Origin: Reyranella aquatilis | Lineage (GTDB): Bacteria; Pseudomonadota; Alphaproteobacteria; Reyranellales; Reyranellaceae | Direction: 5' to 3' | NCBI RefSeq assembly: GCF_020880995.1 | Contig: NZ_JAJISD010000006.1 | Location: forward strand, 62,001 to 126,000 | Length of the DNA: 64,000 bases | Part shown: positions 57,254-64,000 of the stretch, piece after piece | Position numbering within the stretch: the stretch's first letter is position 1 | How the letters are laid out: every line of letters starts with the position of its first letter | Translations under genes and position numbers: made by a program | Notes under the pieces: generated by a model | What the model saw: only the letters and a program-made list of their open reading frames with translations | Told to the model about the DNA's origin: nothing | Databases searched by the model: none

Positions 57254-58654
57254 GTGGCAAAGAAGCGTAAGCCCAATTTTCTGGTCGTGCTGATCGACGA
57301 CCTCCGGTTCGACGAGCTGGGGATCTGCGGCCATCCCTACATGAAGACGCCGCACATCGACCGGATCGGCCACGAAGGCGCGATGTTCACCTCGGCGTTC
57401 CACACCACGCCGCTCTGCTCGCCCAACCGCGCCTCGATCCTGACCGGTCAGTATGCCAGCCGCCACGGCATCATCGACAACGTGGCGCGCGACGCCCACA
57501 GCCATCGCCTGCCGAACTACCATGTGATCCTGCAGCGCCTGGGCTACGAGACTGCCCATATCGGCAAGTGGCACATGGGCAACTCCGGCGGGCCGCGGCC
57601 GGGCTACGACAAGTGGGTGAGCTTTCCGGGTCATGGCTCGATCATCGACCCGGTGCTGAACATCGACGGCAAGGAAAAGAAGTACGAAGGCTACATTACC
57701 GATCTGCTGAATGGGCATGCGGTCGATTTCCTGAAGAAGAAGCGCGACAAGCCCTTCGCGCTGTTCTTCGCCCACAAGGCCGTCCATCCCGACGCCTTCC
57801 AGGCGGCGGACGGCACGATCGACTTTACCGACGGCGGCTACCGTCCGGCGCCGCGCCATGCCGATCTCTACAAGGGAGAGCACTTCCCGCGCCGGCCGAA
57901 TGCATTGCCGGCGTCGGAGGTGGTGAAGGACAAGCCGGCCTGGACGGAAGCCCACGCGATGCGCGTCAACGAGGCGTCGCGCAAGGTGCTGGATGGAATC
58001 CTGGCCGGCACCGACGAGGAGATCCGGCTGCGCGCCGCCATGATGGCCTCCGTCGACGAGGGCATGGGCGACATCCTCAAGGTGCTCGAGGAGAAGGGCG
58101 AGCTCGACAACACCTTCATCCTGTTCCTGGGCGACAACGGCTACTTCTTCGGCGAGCACGGGCTGGGGCCCGAGCGGCGCTTCGCCTACGAGGAAGGCAT
58201 CAAGTCACCGTTCCTCATCCGCTATCCGGCGTGGTTCAAGCCGGGCACGGTGAACGACGAACTCGTGCTGGCGCTCGACATAGCGCCGACCCTGGTCGAC
58301 CTTGCGGGCGGCAAGGCGGCCGACTTCAAGACGATGCAGGGCCAGTCGCTGAAGCCCTTGGCAAAGGGGGCCAAGCCTAAGGGCTGGCGCACCTCGTTCA
58401 TGTGCGAATACTTCAGCGAGAACGCCATGCCGTGGCTCGTCGGCATGAGCTACAAGGCGATCCGCACCAAGCGTCACAAGTACATCCACTGGACGCAGAA
58501 GTCGCTCGATGGCGTCGCGTGCGATGAACTCTACGATCTCAAGAGCGATCCCTACGAAATGAAAAACCTGATCGGCAAGCGATCGGAGAAGGGGCTGGTC
58601 GCGCGCCTGCGCAAGCAGCTCGCTTCCCTGGTCGCGAAATCGGTTGGCCTCTAG
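57254..58654 (+). CDS. Sulfatase (formylglycine-dependent)
   Basis: A 466-residue arylsulfatase-superfamily hydrolase. Cys55 in TPLCSPNRASILTGQ is the C-x-P-x-R cysteine that becomes formylglycine. Metal ligands are Asp15 and Asp16 (VLIDDLRFDELG) and the pair in FLGDNGYFFGEHG. It starts at GTG 57254 (VAKKRKPNFLVVLIDD), the usual family start; an upstream GTG at 57218 adds 12 unusual residues. No signal peptide, so it is cytoplasmic. It would cleave a sulfate ester from an imported compound. It forms a unit with the Bug-type binding protein 13 bp downstream. Confidence 0.93.
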   Translation: MAKKRKPNFLVVLIDDLRFDELGICGHPYMKTPHIDRIGHEGAMFTSAFHTTPLCSPNRASILTGQYASRHGIIDNVARDAHSHRLPNYHVILQRLGYETAHIGKWHMGNSGGPRPGYDKWVSFPGHGSIIDPVLNIDGKEKKYEGYITDLLNGHAVDFLKKKRDKPFALFFAHKAVHPDAFQAADGTIDFTDGGYRPAPRHADLYKGEHFPRRPNALPASEVVKDKPAWTEAHAMRVNEASRKVLDGILAGTDEEIRLRAAMMASVDEGMGDILKVLEEKGELDNTFILFLGDNGYFFGEHGLGPERRFAYEEGIKSPFLIRYPAWFKPGTVNDELVLALDIAPTLVDLAGGKAADFKTMQGQSLKPLAKGAKPKGWRTSFMCEYFSENAMPWLVGMSYKAIRTKRHKYIHWTQKSLDGVACDELYDLKSDPYEMKNLIGKRSEKGLVARLRKQLASLVAKSVGL

Positions 58655-58667
58655 GAGACTGAAAGCC

Positions 58668-59639
58668 ATGGTCCTGACGAAGAGAAACCTGCTGGCGGCC
58701 GGACTGGCCGTCGTCTCGACGAGGAGCATGGCGCAGGCCTGGCCGACCAAGCCGATCCGCATGATCGTGCCGCTGGCGCCCGGCGCCACGGCCGACATCG
58801 TCGCGCGCGTCTTCGCCGAGGAGCTGGGCAAGTCGCTGGGACAGACCGTCGTGGTCGACAACAAGACCGGCGCCGGCGGGACGATCGCCACCGCGGAGCT
58901 GGCCCGCGCCCCGGCCGATGGCTACACGATGGGCCTGGTCTCGCAGGGCACGATGGTGTTCAACATCGGCCTCTACAAGACTCCGGGCTACGATCCACTG
59001 AAGGACCTCGCGATGGTCGCCGTGACCGGCGGGGTCTCCAACGTTCTGATCGTTTCACCCGACAATCCGGCCAGAACCGTAGCCGACCTGCTGGCGCAGG
59101 CCCGCGCCAAGCCTGGCGAGCTCACCTACTCGTCGGGCGGTGTCGGCACCAGCCACCATATGTCCGGTGTGCTGCTGGAGTTGCGGACCGGCGTGAAGCT
59201 GCAGCACGTGCCCTATCGCGCGACGCCGGCCGGCATCCAGGCCGTCGCCAACGGCGAGGTGGCGATGGGCCTCTTCAACACGCCGACGGTCATCGGCCTG
59301 ATCAAGGGCGGCAAGCTCAAGGCACTGGCCGTGACCAGCGAACAGCGCTCCAACCTCCTGCCCGACGCACCGACAATGATCGAGGCCGGGGTCAAGGAAT
59401 ACGTCGTGAACACCTGGATGGGCTTCGCCGTCCCGGCCGGCGTGCCCGAGCCGGTGGTCACGCGTCTCAATGCCGAGATCAACCGCATCGGCCAGTTGCC
59501 GCAGGTACGCGAGAAGATGATGGGACAGGGCATCGAAATGCTGCCCCCGGTCACCCCGGCGGCGGCGCAGAAGCTGGTCGCCGCCGACCTCGCTTTGTGG
59601 CTGCCCATCATCAAGGCGTCCGGCGCGACGGCCGACTAG
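58668..59639 (+). CDS. Tripartite tricarboxylate transporter substrate-binding protein (Bug family)
   Basis: A 323-residue periplasmic protein. The signal MVLTKRNLLAAGLAVVSTRS ends at SMAQA. The mature part begins WPTKPIRMIVPLAPGATADIVARVFAEEL, continues TVVVDNKTGAGGTIA and YSSGGVGTSHHMSGVLLE, the standard Bug pattern for carboxylate ligands. The start ATG at 58668 has AGGAGA 10-15 bases upstream. The TctA/TctB membrane subunits are absent nearby, as is usual for this expanded family. Being next to the sulfatase, it may capture a related sulfated or carboxylated compound. Confidence 0.93.
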   Translation: MVLTKRNLLAAGLAVVSTRSMAQAWPTKPIRMIVPLAPGATADIVARVFAEELGKSLGQTVVVDNKTGAGGTIATAELARAPADGYTMGLVSQGTMVFNIGLYKTPGYDPLKDLAMVAVTGGVSNVLIVSPDNPARTVADLLAQARAKPGELTYSSGGVGTSHHMSGVLLELRTGVKLQHVPYRATPAGIQAVANGEVAMGLFNTPTVIGLIKGGKLKALAVTSEQRSNLLPDAPTMIEAGVKEYVVNTWMGFAVPAGVPEPVVTRLNAEINRIGQLPQVREKMMGQGIEMLPPVTPAAAQKLVAADLALWLPIIKASGATAD

Positions 59640-59727
59640 GGGCTGCCGGCCCCATTCTTGCCAAAGCGGGGCCGTGCGCGTATCTCCCCCTGTCCTTCAA
59701 TCAGGGGTGCGCGCACGCTAGGCGCAT

Positions 59728-60747
<1,020 letters not shown>

Positions 60748-60752
60748 AACCC

Positions 60753-60877
60753 CGTCGTCTCGAACGACGCGAGCGTCAGCGAGGAAGTGGAGAGACCTTT
60801 TTTCTCGATTTGACGGCTCCAGGTCCGAGAATGGTCTCTCTCCACTCCGCACCGTCGGTGCTCCGGTCGAGACGACG
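60753..60877. repeat. Family D nested inverted repeat after asd, copy 2
   Basis: The outer arms CGTCGTCTCGA (60753-60763) and TCGAGACGACG (60867-60877) are perfectly complementary. Inner arms GTGGAGAGACC (60787-60797) and GGTCTCTCTCCAC (60833-60845) pair with a two-base bulge, and TTCTCG/CGAGAA lie inside. The nested design and the CGTCGTCYCGA lead are shared with 16551-16634. It fills half of the 256 bp between asd and the TPR gene; the rest shows nothing recognisable. Confidence 0.8.
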
Positions 60878-61003
60878 AATGACATGATGAGTGTGCCGAA
60901 TGGCGCGGGCCGGACAGTCCGCGTCATTTCCCTTTGAGGACGGGTGCTTGTGACGTCTGCCTGAGGTAGACTGCGAACTCCGCATCGATCCCAAGCGAGT
61001 TTC

Positions 61004-62434
61004 GTGAACGACACGCCCACCTTCCATCCGACGAAGCGGGAATCGGCGGCCTCAAGCGCGCCGACGCCGTTGTTCGGCAGTGCGGCCGACAGCTTCGTGC
61101 AGCAGTTGCGCCTCGCGTCGCAGGCCCACCGCGCCGGCCGGCTCGACGAGGCGATCGCGTCCTATATGCGCCTTCTGTCGGTGAAGCCCGATCACGCCGA
61201 GCTGCACAACAATCTCGGCGTCGCGCTGCGCCTCGCGGGCAAGCTCGAAGCGTCGGTGTCGCATCATCGCCTGTCGCTGGCCGCCGATCCCGCCAACCCC
61301 GCCCTGCATTCCAACCTCGGCAATGCGCTGCGCGCCGCGCACCAGTTCGACGAGGCGGTGAAGCATCATTACCGGTCGATCGCGCTCAGCCGCGACTATG
61401 CCGAGGGTTTCTTCAATCTCGCGCTCTGCCTGCGCGATCTCGGTCGCCTCGACGAGGCCATCGGCTGCTTCAGCCGGGCGCTGACTCTCAATCCCGACGG
61501 CCGTCGTATGCGGGTAGAGTTCGCCATCGCACTGCTGATGCGCGGCGATCTGGCGGAGGGGTTCGCGGCCTACGAGACGCGCAAGCGCCTTCCCGAGACG
61601 CCCTCTCCCGAATTCGAGCAGCCGGCCTGGGACGGCGGGCCGCTCGAGGGCAAGCGCATCCTGCTCTACCCCGAACAGGGTCTCAGCGACGCGCTGCTGT
61701 TCGTGCGCTTCGCCCGCGAGCTGAAGCGACGCGGCGCCACGGTGATCGTGCTCTGCCAGGCGCTGCTGAAGGAATTGCTGCGCGCCGTCGATTTCGTCGA
61801 CGAGGTCGTGGCCGAGGGCGAGAAGCTGCCGGCCTTCGACGTGCATGCCTCGCTGGTGTCCCTGCCGCACCTCTGCCGGCCGGACTTCGCGGCCCTGTCG
61901 ACGGAACCGCCCTATCTTCGTGCGCCGGACGAAAGCCGCATCAAGCTCGGCCATGTCGGCGGGGCCAAACTGCGCATCGGCCTCTACTGGGCGGCGATGC
62001 CCGGCCAGACCCAGGACCGGCAGCGCTCGGTCCCGTTCCCGCAACTGCTGGCGCTCTCGGGCGATCCGGAACTGCTGATCTTCAGTCTGCAGGGCGGCGT
62101 GCATCAGAAGGACATTCAGACCTTCGGCGCGGGCGGGCTGGTGCACGATGTCGGCCGCGGCATCTTCGATTTCGCCGAGGCCGCGACGGCGCTCTCGCAG
62201 CTCGACCTTCTGGTATCGATCGACGCACCGGTCGCCCATCTCGCCGCCGCAATGGGCGTGAAGACCTGGGTGCTGCTGCCGGCCGCCGCGGACTGGCGCT
62301 GGCAGCTCGGCGGTGCCGGTGCGCCCTGGTATCCATCGGCTCGTCTCTTCCGGCAGAGCGTACCGGGAGACTGGAGCGACGTGCTGGCCGCCGTGCGGCG
62401 CGAACTCGACACCTTGAAGAAACAGGCCGCCTAG
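61004..62434 (+). CDS. TPR-repeat protein with glycosyltransferase-like C-terminus
   Basis: A 476-residue protein. About four TPR units span residues 30-190 (HRAGRLDEAIASYMRLLSVKPDH, LHNNLGVALRLAGKLEASVS, LHSNLGNALRAAHQFDEAVK, FFNLALCLRDLGRLDEAIGC). From about 210 a Rossmann-like region follows (KRILLYPEQGLSDALLFVRFARELKRRGATVIV) with VSIDAPVAHLAAAMGVKTWVLLP, like the donor-binding half of GT-B/heptosyltransferase-type proteins. The start is GTG 61004. Such proteins modify surface or flagellar components in other alphaproteobacteria; the target here is unknown. It converges on the next gene with a 4 bp overlap. Confidence 0.88.
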   Translation: MNDTPTFHPTKRESAASSAPTPLFGSAADSFVQQLRLASQAHRAGRLDEAIASYMRLLSVKPDHAELHNNLGVALRLAGKLEASVSHHRLSLAADPANPALHSNLGNALRAAHQFDEAVKHHYRSIALSRDYAEGFFNLALCLRDLGRLDEAIGCFSRALTLNPDGRRMRVEFAIALLMRGDLAEGFAAYETRKRLPETPSPEFEQPAWDGGPLEGKRILLYPEQGLSDALLFVRFARELKRRGATVIVLCQALLKELLRAVDFVDEVVAEGEKLPAFDVHASLVSLPHLCRPDFAALSTEPPYLRAPDESRIKLGHVGGAKLRIGLYWAAMPGQTQDRQRSVPFPQLLALSGDPELLIFSLQGGVHQKDIQTFGAGGLVHDVGRGIFDFAEAATALSQLDLLVSIDAPVAHLAAAMGVKTWVLLPAAADWRWQLGGAGAPWYPSARLFRQSVPGDWSDVLAAVRRELDTLKKQAA

Positions 62435-63027
62435 AGCGTAGTCCGTCGCAGCGCCTCGACGTCGTCGACATCGTCGAGCGTGTCGGCCAACGCGGTCGTG
62501 ACATGCCAAGGGATGCTGGCCAGCGTGTCGGCCAGCACCGTCGCCGTCGACCAAGGCACCTCGTCGAACAGCGTACGCGGCAAGGGCCGCAAGCGTTTCG
62601 CGCCCATCAGCCAGAAGCCGCCGTCGCGCGCCGGTCCGAAGACGAGATCGTGCGTGCCCAGCAGCGCGAAGGCGCGCGCCACGTGGCAGGGGCGCATCGC
62701 CGGGATGTCGCTGCCGACCAGCACGACGGGGCCGGGCGGTAGGATCTCGAACGGACGCTTCATGCGGTGGCCGAGATCGCCCCGGCGCTGTGGCCGCCGG
62801 CGCGCGATCGGCACGAGGCGCCATGCCTGATGCCGGAGCGCGGTGTCGGGTGTGACGAACATCCAGACCGTCCAGCGCGGGTCGCGCGTCAGGCGCTCGA
62901 TCTGTGCCGTCAGGATGCGGCGATAGAAGCGGGCCGCTTCCATCGTCCCGATCTCCCCAGCGAGGCGGCGCTTCACGCGACCGGCCTGTGGGGCGCGGGC
63001 GAAGATCACGAGATGGCGTTTCCTCAT
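62431..63027 (-). CDS. rSAM/selenodomain-associated transferase 1 (TIGR04282/DUF2064-like)
   Basis: A 198-residue nucleotidyl/glycosyltransferase-fold protein: MRKRHLVIFARAPQAGRVKRRLAGEIG at the N-terminus, PPGPVVLVGSDIPAMRPCHV and LVFGPARDGGFWLMGAKR, which match the TIGR04282 family. The start ATG at 63027 overlaps the stop of the preceding transferase by 4 bp. The family occurs with TIGR04283 proteins and radical SAM enzymes, as here. The chemical role is not established. Confidence 0.88.
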   Translation of the reverse strand: MRKRHLVIFARAPQAGRVKRRLAGEIGTMEAARFYRRILTAQIERLTRDPRWTVWMFVTPDTALRHQAWRLVPIARRRPQRRGDLGHRMKRPFEILPPGPVVLVGSDIPAMRPCHVARAFALLGTHDLVFGPARDGGFWLMGAKRLRPLPRTLFDEVPWSTATVLADTLASIPWHVTTALADTLDDVDDVEALRRTTL

Positions 63028-63707
63028 CCGTAGAGCCTGCGCAGGAAGTCCGGCGAGACGCCGGCTAAGTACAGCGCGAGGCAGCCCAGGTTGCGCAGCG
63101 GCCGGGCGAGCCAGCCGTCGCGCTCGTAGCGCGCGGCCGACGTGACCGCATCGGCATCGAGCGCCACCAGATTGCGACGGCCGATGCGGCGCACGAGATC
63201 GACGTCCTCCATCAGCGGCATGGGGCGGAAGCCGCCGAGACGTTTGTAAAAGGGGCGCGCGATCAACAGGCCCTGGTCCCCGTAGGGCAGGCCGAAGGTG
63301 CGGCAGCGCCAGGCGGCGAGGCTCTCGACCCGTCGCGCGCGCGGATCGGCGGTATCGAAGCGCAGCCGGAAGTAGCCGGCCTTGTCGTGGTTGGCGGGGG
63401 ACGAGATGAAGTTCGCGACGACCTCGCCTGCGCCCGGATCGAGCCGCGTGTCGGCATGCAGGAACAGCAGCCACGCCGCATCGCCGGTTGCGGCACCGAC
63501 GCCCAGTTGTCCGCCGCGTCCCGGTGGTGCGGTCACGATACGGGCGCCGGCGTTCCGGGCGAGCGACACCGTGCCGTCTTCGGATCCGCCATCGCAGACC
63601 GTGGTCGAGATCGGGATGCCGGGAGGAGAGGGGAGCGCAGCGAGCGTCTGGCTGAGCGTACGGCCGGCGTTGAGCGTCGGGATGATGATGTCGAGGGTCG
63701 TCGTCAC
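63024..63707 (-). CDS. rSAM/selenodomain-associated transferase 2 (TIGR04283-like GT2)
   Basis: A 227-residue family 2 glycosyltransferase-type protein: LDIIIPTLNAGRTLSQTL, TVCDGGSEDGTV (donor-binding acidic site), WLLFLHADTRLDPG (metal-binding HAD), and MPLMEDVDLVRRIGR (catalytic ED). These match the TIGR04283 family. It starts at GTG 63707 overlapping the radical SAM stop (GTGA) and ends in ATGA with the next gene, so all three are translationally coupled. A C-terminal hydrophobic end (LGCLALYLAGVSPDFLRRLYG) is typical. Confidence 0.9.
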   Translation of the reverse strand: MTTTLDIIIPTLNAGRTLSQTLAALPSPPGIPISTTVCDGGSEDGTVSLARNAGARIVTAPPGRGGQLGVGAATGDAAWLLFLHADTRLDPGAGEVVANFISSPANHDKAGYFRLRFDTADPRARRVESLAAWRCRTFGLPYGDQGLLIARPFYKRLGGFRPMPLMEDVDLVRRIGRRNLVALDADAVTSAARYERDGWLARPLRNLGCLALYLAGVSPDFLRRLYG

Positions 63708-64000
63708 GCGCTGCAGGCGGCCCCGCCCAGCACGCAGAACTTGGCGCAATGGGGGTGGTTGAGACGTACCGCTCCGACACTCTCGGCCAGCGTCCCGCCC
63801 AGTTCGAACTGCGGATCGTAGGGCAGCAGCGTACAGGCCACGACGGCGGGCCGTTCCGCGCCCTTGCGCTTCACCACCATGCGAGCCGAGGCGCACATCA
63901 CGCTGTCGGGCGACTTCTTCAGGATGCCCCAACAGGCCGTCGTTATCTCGGGCACGTCGACGGTCGGGTCCATCTCCGGGAACAGGACCAGCGTGGCCGC
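63704..64000 (-). CDS. Radical SAM family protein, C-terminal part (partial)
   Basis: The last 98 residues are visible and the gene continues past base 64000. The segment has cysteines in CWGI, VMCASAR, VVACTLLPYDP and the closing HPHCAKFCVLGGAACSA, which would hold an auxiliary Fe-S cluster. The catalytic CxxxCxxC lies outside the window, so the radical SAM call rests on the C-terminal cysteine pattern and on the two coupled rSAM-associated transferases. Substrate unknown. Confidence 0.65.
   Translation of the reverse strand, partial: AATLVLFPEMDPTVDVPEITTACWGILKKSPDSVMCASARMVVKRKGAERPAVVACTLLPYDPQFELGGTLAESVGAVRLNHPHCAKFCVLGGAACSA

Overview
This is one contiguous high-GC chromosomal segment that reads as a free-living alphaproteobacterium, probably of the Rhodospirillales/Hyphomicrobiales sphere (Reyranella-like; the genus is an inference from gene content, not tested). 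Clade markers include rpoN followed by ptsN, a DUF1150 gene beside an Hsp20 gene, a CnoX/LON-domain/Trm112/DUF971 neighbourhood, GltB with a 36-residue propeptide, a perfect Fur/Irr-type palindrome before katG, and families of palindromic intergenic repeats. The metabolism is that of an oligotrophic heterotroph: many solute-binding proteins, amine oxidases, CoA-transferases and a sulfatase.

Layout. 1-12.5 kb: two divergent, paralogous ABC operons of the polyamine/opine type (each with binding protein, ATPase and two permeases; one also carries an amidase) flanked by two related FAD amine oxidases and a LysR regulator. 12.5-16.5 kb: an orphan peptide-type binding protein and katG. 16.7-18.9 kb: an AT-richer 745-residue orphan with a PD-(D/E)XK nuclease signature, the best candidate here for something undescribed. 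19-24 kb: late cobalamin synthesis (cobT, cobS, cobC-like, cobU) with an embedded methyltransferase and a SYLF protein. 24.3-27.4 kb: 3-oxoacid CoA-transferase, an enoyl-CoA hydratase and an EamA exporter. 27.5-34.5 kb: glutamate synthase with the unusual order gltD, GST, tautomerase, gltB.

34.7-42.5 kb: an NDUFA9-like epimerase, tRNA-Leu(CAG), an RNase D-like exonuclease, rpoN with a full-consensus sigma-54 promoter of its own, ptsN, DUF1150, hsp20 with a possible ROSE-type leader, a heparinase-family protein and trpS. 42.7-49.2 kb: a Tat-exported binding protein, an MFS carrier, an AT-richer unknown gene, an aspartoacylase-like hydrolase and murJ; these genes separate murJ from trpS. 49.5-54.7 kb: a flavin monooxygenase, DUF971, Trm112-like, an (R)-amine-transaminase-like enzyme, a LON-domain protein, CnoX and an Mpo1-like protein. 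54.7-60.9 kb: tandem CaiB-type CoA-transferases, a sulfatase, a Bug-type binding protein and asd. 61-64 kb: a TPR protein and the end of a translationally coupled operon of a radical SAM protein and two small transferases.

Non-coding structure is rich. There are at least four repeat families, two of them with compensatory changes in their stems. No stretch over 300 bases lacks a gene. No CRISPR array, rRNA, transposase or phage gene was seen. Most long reading frames antisense to the genes above are GC-bias shadows and are omitted.
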